Shown: positions 42,393 to 51,837, counted from the first letter of the stretch. The stretch is DNA of 58,387 nt from Desulfobacteraceae bacterium (GCA_011390465.1 JAABSH010000019.1:1-58387); one strand, 5' to 3'. Translations and numbers: made by a program. Notes: generated by a model from the sequence alone, not told the origin.

Positions 42393-44777
42393 TCAACTGA
42401 TACACACCCGCCGCACTTCCGTCATGTCGGAAAGGCCGTCAAACACCTTTAAAATTCCGTCCTGCATCAGCGTGGTCATCCCCTCTTTTGCAGCCTGGAC
42501 AAACAATTCTTCAGCACTGGCCTGTTTTTTAATCATCCGCTTGATGGCCGGGGTTCCGTTCATGAGTTCATGAATCCCCAGCCGGCCCTTGTAGCCGGAG
42601 CCGCTGCACTGATCACAGCCCACCGGTGCGTACAGTTTTAAATCGGAAGAATAGGTGATGCCGGTTTTCTCAAACGCTTCCGCGCCGTAATCGTTCACAA
42701 TGTCGTCAAACTCCTCCCGGGTGGGCGTGTATTCCTTTCTGCAGTTTTTGCACAGCCGGCGCAGCAGCCGCTGGGCCAGCACCACAAGAAAGGCATCGGA
42801 AAAATTCAAGGGATTCAACCCCATGTCCAAAAGCCGGGTTACGGTTTCAGGGGCACTGTTGGTGTGCAGAGTGGAAAAAACCAGATGCCCGGTCAGGGAA
42901 GCCTCCACCCCGATAGCAGCGGTTTCATAATCCCGCATTTCACCCACCATGATAACATCCGGGTCTGCCCGGAGAAAAGCCCGCATGATTCTGGCAAAAT
43001 CCAGTCCGATTTTATTTTTGACTTCCACCTGCCGGAGGCCGAGCTGGGAGATTTCCACCGGATCTTCCGCGGTCCATATTTTTCGCTCCGGTGTGTTGAT
43101 GTGGTGGAGTGCCGAGTGCAGGGTTGTGGTTTTACCGGAACCCGTAGGCCCCACCACCAGCACCAGACCATAGGGTTTGGCAACGGCCTTCAGCAGCGAT
43201 TCCTTGTTCCGGTCGGTGAGGGCCAGATCATCAATTTTCATGGCACCGCTGGTGGCCAGAATCCGCATCACCACGTCTTCCTGGCTGTCCGCAGTGGGCA
43301 AGGTGGCCACCCGGAGTTCAAAGGGAGGTATGCCCCGGCGTTTAAACTTTATTTTCCCGTCCTGGGGAAGCCGCTTTTCAGCGATATCCAGATTGGCCAT
43401 AATTTTAATACGGGAAAGAATGGCGTTGGCAAATGAATTGGGCACCTCTAAGAAATCCTGACAAACACCGTCAATCCGAAACCGCACTTTTGTCCGTTTG
43501 GCAATGGTGGAGGGCTCAATATGAATATCTGATGCATCTTTCCGATAAGCGGTGATGAGAATCTGATCCACCAGCTGGACAACCTTTCCCGATCCCTCGT
43601 CTACCGCCTCAGCATCTTCTTCTTCCTCATCCTCCATTTCCTCAAAGGCAATATCCGGCAGACTCTCAAAATCCTCAGCCGAACTTTTTTTGCCGCCGGT
43701 TTTTTGTGTTTTTTCCTTGTCAAAGAAAAAATTGATAATTTCAACGATATCTTCTTTGATGCCCACGGAAAAAACAAACTTGTTGGTGTTGAAAAGGGCC
43801 TTGGCATGATCAATTTTGCTGAGATCTCTGGGATCATCCATCAAAATTTCAATATGATCGATTTCCCAGTGAAGGGGCACCCACACATCCTGCATTAAAA
43901 AGGGTTTTTTAAGATTGCTGATCAGCTCAAACGGCACTTCCATTTTGGGATCAAATTGCTTAAACGGGCAGTTGTAGTAGGCGGACAGGGATTTTCCAAT
44001 ATCGGTTTTAGATGTTTTGAACTGCTCCATCAGCACCAGTTCAACACTTTTTCGCATCTTTTTGGACAGGGCAAGGGCTTTCTGAAGCTGATCCGTGTCC
44101 ACAATTTTGTTGCGCAGCAGATAATCATATCTGGAGTTGTATTGCTTATCCGGCTGGGCGGATTCAATTTTTTCCGTGATCCGGGGATAGGTGGGATCAA
44201 TTTCCCGGACCACTTCATATCGCCGCACCGCGAGATCTTTTTGCCCGCGCTTGTCCAGTTCCCCTCCGAGCATAAACTCAATGGTTGCCCGGGTTTTGCC
44301 TTCCAGGTTGTTTTCTTTTATAATTTCATTGACTGCAACGATCACCTCTTCCGGGCTGCTGATGACAAAACTGCATTCCAGAAAATCGGCAAAAAAATCA
44401 TCAATCAGGTAGTTGACCTGAAACAATTTTTTGTATTCTGAAACCGCTTCTCGATAGAGCCCCAGTTCTTTGAAAGCCGTGGCGCTGTCATAAATTTCAG
44501 GGCCGCTTTCGCCAATGGAAAGGCCGGTTTTTATATGGGACACTTCTTCAGAGGAAAGCGTGTAATGGGCATCGCTTTCATCTTCTTCAATTTCCTTGCT
44601 CAGCTCATCAATTTTTGTCTGGATTTTCTGAGCCACATCCGCTGCCGGCTCCGCATCCGCTCGCAGCAACTCCTGATACAGGGCCAGGGCTTCGCTATAC
44701 AGCCCGTGGGCCTCATAGGCTTCAGCAGATTTTATTTTGGACTGAAAATCCCGGGTTGTCACCTGAACTCCTTCCAT
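42393..44777 (-). CDS. GspE/PilB-type secretion or pilus ATPase with TPR front
   Basis: The 794-residue protein has TPR-like repeats at the N-terminus (about 8-210), an MshEN-like T2SSE_N domain (about 215-330) and an acidic linker (about 375-400). The hexameric motor ATPase follows, with Walker A GPTGSGKTTT, an Asp box at WTAEDPVE, GEMRDYETA and a zinc CxxC...CxxC loop (CKNC/CDQC). It should power pilus assembly or a secretion pseudopilus, but no inner-membrane platform, pilin or secretin gene lies in the window. The TPR front is not standard for PilB/GspE. Start ATG 44777 is chosen: AGGAG is too near the longer GTG start. Confidence 0.92.
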   Translation of the reverse strand: MEGVQVTTRDFQSKIKSAEAYEAHGLYSEALALYQELLRADAEPAADVAQKIQTKIDELSKEIEEDESDAHYTLSSEEVSHIKTGLSIGESGPEIYDSATAFKELGLYREAVSEYKKLFQVNYLIDDFFADFLECSFVISSPEEVIVAVNEIIKENNLEGKTRATIEFMLGGELDKRGQKDLAVRRYEVVREIDPTYPRITEKIESAQPDKQYNSRYDYLLRNKIVDTDQLQKALALSKKMRKSVELVLMEQFKTSKTDIGKSLSAYYNCPFKQFDPKMEVPFELISNLKKPFLMQDVWVPLHWEIDHIEILMDDPRDLSKIDHAKALFNTNKFVFSVGIKEDIVEIINFFFDKEKTQKTGGKKSSAEDFESLPDIAFEEMEDEEEEDAEAVDEGSGKVVQLVDQILITAYRKDASDIHIEPSTIAKRTKVRFRIDGVCQDFLEVPNSFANAILSRIKIMANLDIAEKRLPQDGKIKFKRRGIPPFELRVATLPTADSQEDVVMRILATSGAMKIDDLALTDRNKESLLKAVAKPYGLVLVVGPTGSGKTTTLHSALHHINTPERKIWTAEDPVEISQLGLRQVEVKNKIGLDFARIMRAFLRADPDVIMVGEMRDYETAAIGVEASLTGHLVFSTLHTNSAPETVTRLLDMGLNPLNFSDAFLVVLAQRLLRRLCKNCRKEYTPTREEFDDIVNDYGAEAFEKTGITYSSDLKLYAPVGCDQCSGSGYKGRLGIHELMNGTPAIKRMIKKQASAEELFVQAAKEGMTTLMQDGILKVFDGLSDMTEVRRVCIS

Positions 44778-44804
44778 GAACACCGCTCCTGACAGGTTAT
44801 GCCA

Positions 44805-45173
44805 TTAAAAAATCTTTTTTCTCAATAATTTGCCGAACCGTTTGCCGGCCGGCTGAATTTTGGAAAGCTGGGGAAGCAGAATCTCACAATTGAGCCTTAC
44901 CATGGAAATCGGGGCATTTTCACCGATAATCACCATCAAAAATCCGGTTTCACTTTTTTTGATGTAAAACCGTGCATTGTCAAACACCAGTTCCGCATCT
45001 TTGACAGTTTGCATTTCCGCCACAAACGGCACCCAGTCGATCAGGGACAGGGCTTCGGCTTCATTCTGAAAATCCGGCGAAAACTTGCTCACCAGCACGC
45101 TGCCCTCACCGGACACAACCATCACACCGTGCACGTCCTCTATGCGCATCACATCATTAAATATATCTTTCAT
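44805..45173 (-). CDS. Roadblock/LC7-like protein
   Basis: The 122-residue protein fits the roadblock fold: MRIEDVHGVMVVSGEGSVLV is the usual first helix-strand-strand turn, and FYIKKSETGFLMVII the second sheet. Roadblock proteins dimerise and regulate small GTPases, as MglB does for MglA. A second such gene lies at 51038. The short spacing to the ATPase gene (27 bases) suggests one operon. Identity is inferred from pattern and neighbours. Confidence 0.6.
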   Translation of the reverse strand: MKDIFNDVMRIEDVHGVMVVSGEGSVLVSKFSPDFQNEAEALSLIDWVPFVAEMQTVKDAELVFDNARFYIKKSETGFLMVIIGENAPISMVRLNCEILLPQLSKIQPAGKRFGKLLRKKIF

Positions 45174-45233
45174 AACCTTATCCGACCTGATTTATCATAA
45201 TGGGGATCAATAAAAAACAACCACCACGGGAGT

Positions 45234-46346
45234 TTATCCCAGCACACCAAGAATCCGGTCCCAGGGGGCTTCCGGCGTCAGGGCAACGGCAGTTGTTTCC
45301 GCTCCCGGCACCACCACAAACTGCTCGTTGTTATCCCGGTTGACATACATTACATTCAACTGTCCGCAGTTGAAATTATTTCCCACTGTTGCCGCCTGAT
45401 CCAGCAGGGCGTCCCATGAGGCATCATGGTAAATATCTTTTACGCCGCTGCGTTCACCAATGGCATTTTTAATTTTCATGCGGATAATCTCAATCAAAGA
45501 AAGACTGGCCCAGTCGATTTCAGGGGCCGGCGGCGGTGTCTTGGGGGCGGGTTTTGGCATGGGCGCACTTTCCGGCGCAGCAGGTTTTGCCGGCGCTTCC
45601 GGCATCGGTGAATCCAGCAGAATTTCATCCGGAGCACCGGCACCGGATGCTTCTTCCGCGGCCTCCGCAAGTTCATCTTTTGCCCGCATGGCATCCAGCA
45701 GAATGGCCTGAAGATCCCCCTGAATCATTTTTTCCGTAAATACGCAGGTGTGCTCGATGGACAAAGAAACATTCGACCAGGACAAAATTTCATATGCCGC
45801 GTCCTTTCCCTGCCGATCTCCGATCCGGGCATTCATCAGCTCGCCGTCCCGGAAAAACAACACCCCGGCCCGCCTGCCCTTTTTATCCACGACACGCAGG
45901 GTGCTGGTCTGCTGCTCCATTTCGATAAGCTGCAGAAATGTTTCCAGGGTTACATTGTGCAGGCTGCCGCCTTCTGCTATTTTATTTAATGTTTTGGTGA
46001 TTTCCGCAAACAGCTCAACAGCGGTAAAGGGTTTTTTAAGATAACCGGCCGCGCCGCTCTGCAAGACAACCTCTCTGGTTTTGGGCTTGTCAAAAGACGT
46101 CATCACATACACGGGAATATCCGGATATTTTTTTAAAATCTCCGCCAAAAACTCAAAGCCGTCCATTCCCGGCATCCGCAGATCCGAAACCACCATTGAC
46201 ACATAAGTGCTGCTGAGCATTTCAAGCGCTGAGCGGGCACTTTCCGCAATGGACATGGTGAAAGAATCTAAAAACCCTTCCAGATCTTTCTGAATCAACC
46301 GCAAAAAAGCCGTGTCATCGTCCACAATCAGTACATTAGGCTTCAT
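45234..46346 (-). CDS. Response regulator with DUF4388 (PATAN) domain
   Basis: The 370-residue protein starts with a receiver domain (about 1-125) that has DDD at residues 9-11, the phospho-acceptor Asp in VVSDLRMPGMDGFEF and the Lys in YLKKPF. A DUF4388/PATAN region (about 128-225) follows, with LFFRDGELMNARIG. A low-complexity Pro/Ala linker and an unknown C-terminal part complete it. PATAN receivers control motility signals in cyanobacteria, myxobacteria and others without DNA binding. No partner kinase is encoded nearby. AAGGA is placed well before ATG. Confidence 0.88.
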   Translation of the reverse strand: MKPNVLIVDDDTAFLRLIQKDLEGFLDSFTMSIAESARSALEMLSSTYVSMVVSDLRMPGMDGFEFLAEILKKYPDIPVYVMTSFDKPKTREVVLQSGAAGYLKKPFTAVELFAEITKTLNKIAEGGSLHNVTLETFLQLIEMEQQTSTLRVVDKKGRRAGVLFFRDGELMNARIGDRQGKDAAYEILSWSNVSLSIEHTCVFTEKMIQGDLQAILLDAMRAKDELAEAAEEASGAGAPDEILLDSPMPEAPAKPAAPESAPMPKPAPKTPPPAPEIDWASLSLIEIIRMKIKNAIGERSGVKDIYHDASWDALLDQAATVGNNFNCGQLNVMYVNRDNNEQFVVVPGAETTAVALTPEAPWDRILGVLG

Positions 46347-46427
46347 TTTCGAATCCTTTTATCCTTCATATCCTCCAAATACACATTATGCCGGCAAACA
46401 CACATAATGCTGGAATTGGTTATTATT

Positions 46428-47540
46428 CTATACTTCTATGTTAAAATCAATAATTTCATCCATATACTGTTTTTTCCAGGCAGTGGAATATTTTGTAAAC
46501 GCCCCGGCCATGCCCAGAGAAGATGCCATTTCCTTGACGCATTCGACAATGGCTGTGGCCAGTTCTTTCTGCGTGGCCCGGCCATTGAACGAGACCTTGC
46601 CCCCAGTGAAACGGAACTCGCCGGCAAAGGGATCAAGAAAATCATACTGATCTGCTTTTTCCATAAATTTTTTATTCAGCAGGGTTTCAAAATCCATCTT
46701 GATCCGTTTATTGGATTTGACCAGATTTTCCGCAAGCACCAGCAAATCCTGCAGCATCGGCAATACCTGGCGGGAATTCGGCACTGATACGGGCCGGGAA
46801 GCAGGAGAAGCTGGCTTTGCGGGCCTGGGCGAGGCTGATTTTAGCGGCTGTTTTACTGGCTGTTTTACTGATTGGGCCGGCGCCGGTTTTGCCGATTTTG
46901 GCGGCGCCGGAGAAGCCGATGCCGGTGAACTGGACAAGGAAGAAATTTTGGATAACTGAATTTTCTTTACATTAAAAACGCCGCCGGATTCCTTGCACCG
47001 CTTGATCAGATCGTCCCGGTATTCCACGGACCGGTCCAGTTCCCCCTCGCCGCGGGCGGAAGCGCCGCCGATGATCTCGCCGTTGTAGATGAACAAAAGA
47101 CCGCCGCCGGCATTCTGATTTAACTGAACCTCAATGTAACCGGTTACTTTTTCATTTTCCAGTTTCTGAATCAGGGCGGAAAGATCCGTAAACTCAGAGC
47201 TCAAATCATTGTAAAGCGATTCAGCACTTGACAGATTGGCCCAGTAATAAACCCGTTGGGGCAAAATATAATAAACCGAGACCGCATAATTATTCAAAGA
47301 GGCGGTCTGATTGACCTGGCGCAGGGCGGCCGCGCCTTTTAATTCAGTTTTTTTATCCTTGTAATAACCATTGAGCAAATCATCTTCATCAAAAAAAATC
47401 ACGGCCTCGGCCACCGGAGACTTAAAATAAACCCCGCCGGTTCCAAGGGCCCCCTGAAAATGCTCCAGCAGCTTATCAATTCTAAGATAATAGCTGTTCA
47501 AATCCTGAACCGCTGGTTTTTCCCTCGGTATAATAATCAT
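46428..47540 (-). CDS. Hypothetical protein with PATAN/DUF4388-like N-half
   Basis: The 370-residue protein has a front half (about 1-190) that resembles DUF4388/PATAN: LSALIQKLENEKVTGYIEVQ and GGLLFIYNGEIIGG. A long Ser/Pro/Ala/Lys-rich linker (about 200-250) and a helical C-terminal part (about 255-370) follow. I cannot name the C-terminal part. GGGAG lies six bases before the start. It sits between the sensor gene and the PATAN receiver gene and is probably a scaffold or effector of the same module. Confidence 0.55.
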   Translation of the reverse strand: MIIIPREKPAVQDLNSYYLRIDKLLEHFQGALGTGGVYFKSPVAEAVIFFDEDDLLNGYYKDKKTELKGAAALRQVNQTASLNNYAVSVYYILPQRVYYWANLSSAESLYNDLSSEFTDLSALIQKLENEKVTGYIEVQLNQNAGGGLLFIYNGEIIGGASARGEGELDRSVEYRDDLIKRCKESGGVFNVKKIQLSKISSLSSSPASASPAPPKSAKPAPAQSVKQPVKQPLKSASPRPAKPASPASRPVSVPNSRQVLPMLQDLLVLAENLVKSNKRIKMDFETLLNKKFMEKADQYDFLDPFAGEFRFTGGKVSFNGRATQKELATAIVECVKEMASSLGMAGAFTKYSTAWKKQYMDEIIDFNIEV

Positions 47541-47660
47541 GCCAACTCCCGTTGCTATGGGTTTTTCTGCAGCAAACAGCCATTTGACTTATAACAAAAC
47601 AAGCAATGTGGCGCATTGCGGCACATTGCTTGTCTTGCAGCTATCTCATGATGTAAAAAA

Positions 47661-48839
47661 TTATCGCCGTCTGCGCAACCGTTCAATAGAAAAGCGCAGA
47701 CTGTCCTGCATCCTTGAAATGGCATCCGCCAGGTTGCCGATTTCATCTTTTGAATGAACATCAATTTCCGCTTCCAGATCACCGACGCTGATCCGGTCCG
47801 CGGCTTCCGTAAGATACTGAATATTCCGGGTCAGGCGGTAGCCGTATATAATAATGATCAGCCCGATCAGAAAAATGGCGCCGATGAGAATCCCGAAATT
47901 GATATTCCGGGTGGCAACAGCCATTTCCTGGGCTCTTTCCTTCAGGGTGGTGGTCTTGTTGGTAAATTCGTCAATATAGGCAGTGCTCATCAGCAGAAAA
48001 GGTTTGCCTTCCAGCTGAATCGGGGCAAGGGCCATATATTTTTCCCGAATTTTCCCGTCCGGATCTTTCCACCGGTAAAACCCTTCTGATTCTTTCATGC
48101 CCTCGGAACCGGTCAATACTTCAAAAAAATGATCAAAATATGGCCCCAGGGCTTTCCGGATCATGTCAATATCGTCGATACCGATGATATTGGGATTTGG
48201 ATGGGCCCAGATGGTCCAGTTCTGCCCGGTTTCCGGCTCCGGTTCCTGAATCAGACACGTATAACCGGTCTCACCGACACTCTGCACAGCAATACCACTG
48301 AAATCGGGATCATAGAAAAAATCTTCCCTGACCAGCTCCGGATGGGCCCGCAGGTAAATTTCAGCCTGCAGCGCCACGTCCCTGGATTTCTGCATCAATT
48401 TTTCAGACCCTTCCTGCAGTACCAGCGCCGTACTCTCTTCGGTAATTTCGTTGGCCAGCTTGTTCAACTGTATCTGGGAAATATAACCGGAAATGGCCAT
48501 CAACAGAATGGGCAGCACAAGAAACAGCACCATCATTTTTCCCCGCAATCCCAGCCAGCCGGTGGTCCGCATTTCCGCGGGGGCACTGCTGCTGGCCATA
48601 CGGGGAGCGACTTCTTCCTCTTCCGTATCCTCTTCTTCCGGCTCAAAGGACGGCATATCCGCCCCGGCATCCGCCATAAAATCATCAGCCGGTTCTTCCG
48701 GTGAATCAAAGAGCTTTGAAATTTCGGTGACATGACCGCATTCACTGCACCGGACCCTGACGGATTTTCCTTTATACCGGTCCAGCTTATCAGGGTCGAT
48801 ATGATAAACCTTTCCGCATTCTTCACAAATAACCGTCAT
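47661..48839 (-). CDS. Zinc-ribbon and HAMP membrane sensor
   Basis: The 392-residue protein opens with an MJ0042-type zinc ribbon (Cys5, Cys8, Cys31, Cys34: CEEC and CSEC). A linker leads to a first membrane helix (about 107-127), a periplasmic domain of Cache-like size (about 128-300), a second helix (about 312-335) and a HAMP domain (about 337-390). No kinase or methyl-accepting part follows, so it may signal by pairing with other proteins. The zinc ribbon in the cytosol could be the docking site. GGAGGAG precedes the ATG. Ligand unknown. Confidence 0.75.
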   Translation of the reverse strand: MTVICEECGKVYHIDPDKLDRYKGKSVRVRCSECGHVTEISKLFDSPEEPADDFMADAGADMPSFEPEEEDTEEEEVAPRMASSSAPAEMRTTGWLGLRGKMMVLFLVLPILLMAISGYISQIQLNKLANEITEESTALVLQEGSEKLMQKSRDVALQAEIYLRAHPELVREDFFYDPDFSGIAVQSVGETGYTCLIQEPEPETGQNWTIWAHPNPNIIGIDDIDMIRKALGPYFDHFFEVLTGSEGMKESEGFYRWKDPDGKIREKYMALAPIQLEGKPFLLMSTAYIDEFTNKTTTLKERAQEMAVATRNINFGILIGAIFLIGLIIIIYGYRLTRNIQYLTEAADRISVGDLEAEIDVHSKDEIGNLADAISRMQDSLRFSIERLRRRR

Positions 48840-48956
48840 ATCTTCTCCTCCTTCGTTAAATTCGCAGCAATTATCTTATGGCAACATTTTTATGGCACCG
48901 CTCTGCATTGTCTTTCCTGCCGGATACCATTTATTTATGCACTTATGTACTAATAC

Positions 48957-49427
48957 TCATGCTTTTATTTCCCTCAGTTTGCGGACCATGGCCTGCTGAA
49001 ACGCCACTTTTCTTTCTTCCCGAAGGATCTGGCGGGCCAGCAAATCTACCAGCTCGGCAGCCCGATGGGCTGGAAATCGTGCCTGCTTCTCGCCCATTTC
49101 CCGGATTTCATCCTCAATCACCACATCCGCAATGGGTCCCATGGCACGGGATAATTCCGCGGATAAAAACTGAAAAAAAGATTTGCTAAGCTTGGGGACA
49201 GCTTCTTTGGCTGTTTCACAAAGATGCAGTTTATACAAACGATTGAGAATTTCCCGCAGCTGCCTGAGATTCATATTCAAAGACTGGGCCACCTGGCCCA
49301 GATTTTTCGTTCCATCCAGTTCCATAAGTACCTGCAGCATTTCACTGTCCAGAGAGACCTCTCCCAGATCAGCCCGCACCGTCCGCTTGAGCACGAGTTT
49401 TGACATATCACCTGCATAAACATTCAT
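48957..49427 (-). CDS. Winged-helix-like hypothetical protein
   Basis: The 156-residue soluble protein has a first half (about 10-75) with SLDSEMLQVLMELDGTKNLG and LRQLREILNRLYKLHL, a pattern typical of small winged-helix domains in Mgl-type clusters. The second half is helical. It may bind protein rather than DNA. GGAGG is seven bases before the ATG. Neighbour genes place it in the same operon. Confident only that it is a real gene. Confidence 0.55.
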   Translation of the reverse strand: MNVYAGDMSKLVLKRTVRADLGEVSLDSEMLQVLMELDGTKNLGQVAQSLNMNLRQLREILNRLYKLHLCETAKEAVPKLSKSFFQFLSAELSRAMGPIADVVIEDEIREMGEKQARFPAHRAAELVDLLARQILREERKVAFQQAMVRKLREIKA

Positions 49428-49556
49428 TCTTCTGCCTCCGAAATTTCATTAAATAAGCAAATAAGCTGGCAAAGATTGGGGGCCAGATCTGAAAATTCGA
49501 TTTCCTGGCTGAAAAAATTCATCCAGCGCCATGCGGGATCTCATGGCGTTTGGGAA

Positions 49557-50279
49557 TCAGGCACCCAGATTTTTAAGTATCTGACGCATGGTATGAAACT
49601 CCGCCTTGATTTCCTTTTTTATCTGCTCAACGATATAATCCGCCATCTCCCTTGATTCCGGGGACAGTTGTGGCAGTGCCCCGGCCGGAGCGGTCGTTTC
49701 CACAGCCACGGCAGCCGGCCCGGCACTCTCATCCCGGAGCAGCACCCGCTGTTTGAAATCTTTGAACTTTTTTACTTCCGCCGAAAGCAGCTGTTTTTTC
49801 TGATTCTGCTGCATCCGGGGAGACAAAAGCACTTTTTCAAAACTTTTGTATACCGATGCGACAAATTTAATGGCATCCGGATGGGCCCGGGCCTTTTTGG
49901 CCTTGATATATTTACCGATGGATTCATGAAGCTTCAGAAAAAGGGAAAGGATCTGATCGTTTTTATATTGCTGTTGAAGCTTTTTTGTCTCAGTCAGGAA
50001 ATCAACCATGGTTTCATCTGTAATTTCCCAGTCAATGGAAAAAACCAGGGCTTTCAGATTCCCGATGGGCGAATCAGTATCCGGCTCTGCCACCGGTTTC
50101 GGGCCGGCTGCCGAAGCAGATTTTTTAACGCTGCGCGCCGGCGCGTCGCCGGCACTGCCGGCTGTTTCGGACCCGGCGGCTGAGACCGGTGTATCTTCGG
50201 CGTCATCATCCCCAAACAATTCATCCAACCGACTTGAAACCTCAGCGCCGAGGCTTCCATCATCATCCATTTTTCCCAA
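49557..50279 (-). CDS. Hypothetical protein of the Mgl-like cluster
   Basis: The 240-residue protein begins with an acidic, Ala/Ser-rich disordered part (about 1-75). A helical core (about 78-175) reads FSIDWEITDETMVDFLTE and a Lys-rich run, and it ends with an amphipathic helix, YIVEQIKKEIKAEFHTM. No family is recognised. The start is a TTG with AGGAGG upstream. It lies 12 bases after the GTPase gene, so it is a probable GTPase effector. Confidence 0.5.
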   Translation of the reverse strand: MGKMDDDGSLGAEVSSRLDELFGDDDAEDTPVSAAGSETAGSAGDAPARSVKKSASAAGPKPVAEPDTDSPIGNLKALVFSIDWEITDETMVDFLTETKKLQQQYKNDQILSLFLKLHESIGKYIKAKKARAHPDAIKFVASVYKSFEKVLLSPRMQQNQKKQLLSAEVKKFKDFKQRVLLRDESAGPAAVAVETTAPAGALPQLSPESREMADYIVEQIKKEIKAEFHTMRQILKNLGA

Positions 50280-50291
50280 AATACGACCCTC

Positions 50292-50897
50292 CTATTCCAG
50301 TTTTTTTCGCAATGACCCGACGGTTAATGCAATGATCTTTTTCATGGTTGCCGCCACGTTTTCGCCTTTTACCGCGCTGGCCGGAAAGCTCGGCGCTTTC
50401 AACCGGCTGTTCAAATCCTTTTCAAGGGTATTCAGGGGAAGAATCGGAATGCCCTCTTCCTCCAGATCCCGTTTATTATATTGTAATACCAGCGGAATAT
50501 TAAAAATACTTTTGTTGAAGGTCTCCAGGTTTTCTTTCAGGTTCTGCAGGGAACGGATATTCATCTCACGACGCAAATCCATTGAGTCCGCAACAAACAC
50601 CAGACCATCCACGCCTCTCAGTACCAGTCTGCGGGTGGCATTATACTTTACCTGCCCGGGTACGGTATAAAGCTGGACCTTAATACTGTGACCCTTGATT
50701 TCACCGATATCAAAAGGCAGAAAATCAAAAAACAGGGTCCGGTCGCCATAGGTTTTTACCGTTACCATCTCATTTTGAATGCGTTTTTTGAACTTCTTGT
50801 TGATGTACTCCAGATTTGTTGTTTTACCCCCTCGGCCTGGACCATAGTAGACTATTTTTACCTGGACCTCCTTCTTTTTCGGATTAATTAATGCCAA
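50292..50897 (-). CDS. mglA: MglA-type small GTPase
   Basis: The 201-residue Ras-like GTPase of the MglA family has P-loop GPGRGGKT (19-26), the MglA hallmark TVPGQ in place of DTAGQ, and QYNKRDL for guanine choice. MglA-GTP sets the leading cell pole in Myxococcus and controls pilus and gliding motors; MglB turns it off. The start is TTG at 50897, because GGAGG lies seven bases upstream and the product then begins like known MglA (MALINPKKKEVQ). It is part of the collinear block with MglB-like and ATPase genes. Confidence 0.92.
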   Translation of the reverse strand: MALINPKKKEVQVKIVYYGPGRGGKTTNLEYINKKFKKRIQNEMVTVKTYGDRTLFFDFLPFDIGEIKGHSIKVQLYTVPGQVKYNATRRLVLRGVDGLVFVADSMDLRREMNIRSLQNLKENLETFNKSIFNIPLVLQYNKRDLEEEGIPILPLNTLEKDLNSRLKAPSFPASAVKGENVAATMKKIIALTVGSLRKKLE

Positions 50898-51037
50898 ATC
50901 ACCTACCTCCAGCACTCATAGGTTAACATTCCGCCGACTCGAACATCATCCGGCAATAAACAACACCGCACAAAACTTTATTCCAGAACAATCAAAAAAC
51001 AAACAAATCTCTGATTTCAGATGCCCGCAACGGAAAA

Positions 51038-51430
51038 TCAGATCAGAACCTGTATTCTTTTAATCGCTTCCGCCACCTTTAATCGCAAAAATCCCAGGGA
51101 AACATTTTTGTTGAATATGGTCAAAAGCAGCAGATCATCCACCACTTTACTGAAATGGATGCTTTCCTCTTCCCCTTTGTGAAAAAGCAGTGAAAATTCC
51201 TGTTCGCCGATAATGTTTGCCATGGCGCTGACCGCACCGTAATTACCGGCCGCAAGAGCCGCAAGGGAATAGACATCATGGCTGGAACCGCCGTTTTCAA
51301 GATTCACAATCACATTGCCGGCCAGATCCATCAGAATAACACTCTGCACCCCCAGATCAATGAGTTCTTCCTGAAGGATGTTTTCAATTGACTCAATCTG
51401 CTGTTTATCAAATTCGATAGTAAAATCCAT
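51038..51430 (-). CDS. MglB-like roadblock protein
   Basis: The 130-residue Roadblock/LC7 protein reads ILQEELIDLGVQSVILMDLAGNVIVNLENGG, the usual first turn, and FSLLFHKGEEESIHFSK. It is expected to dimerise, bind MglA and stimulate GTP hydrolysis. It lies just upstream of the MglA-type gene, the standard mglB-mglA order. The ATG at 51430 is better placed behind AAGGGGAG than the one at 51439. No experimental role is known here. Confidence 0.8.
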   Translation of the reverse strand: MDFTIEFDKQQIESIENILQEELIDLGVQSVILMDLAGNVIVNLENGGSSHDVYSLAALAAGNYGAVSAMANIIGEQEFSLLFHKGEEESIHFSKVVDDLLLLTIFNKNVSLGFLRLKVAEAIKRIQVLI

Positions 51431-51837
51431 ATGTTGCATGCTCCCCTTAAAAAAATCTGTCTTATTGACCGCGTCCCAGACCTATGTTCCGGATCTTTAA
51501 TCTATAAATTTCTACCCTTGCTACCCTTGCTACCCTTGCCGCCGGATTAATCGAAACCGGATTCCCCTGAACCGAATCAACCGACAATCACTGTTTTGCT
51601 GAATAAACAATTTCACTCTTAACGTATTCCATTTATTTAATCAAACAAAAAACAATTCAACAAAAAAACACCCCAATGCCTTGCGCCCCCATCTTTCCAG
51701 AACCCGGCACCCGCCAAAAAACAGCAAGCAACCAGATAACCCGCCGGTGGCACGCAAGCTGATACATCATTTATACAGTTTCACAGGCCATGAAAACCTG
51801 TCAACACCTATTATCATGGCCATTGCAGTAGACCAAC
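51431..51837. other. Gene-free spacer between the Mgl cluster and purB
   Basis: There is no gene in either strand that I would support. The only clear features are three CTACCCTTG copies (51512-51538) and AT-rich sequence (51600-51670) that may hold the cluster promoter, since all following genes run leftward from here. Confidence 0.45.
51512..51538. repeat. 9-bp tandem repeat x3
   Basis: CTACCCTTG is repeated exactly three times, about 80 bases upstream of the MglB-like gene start. Copy-number change could alter promoter spacing. Confidence 0.9.
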
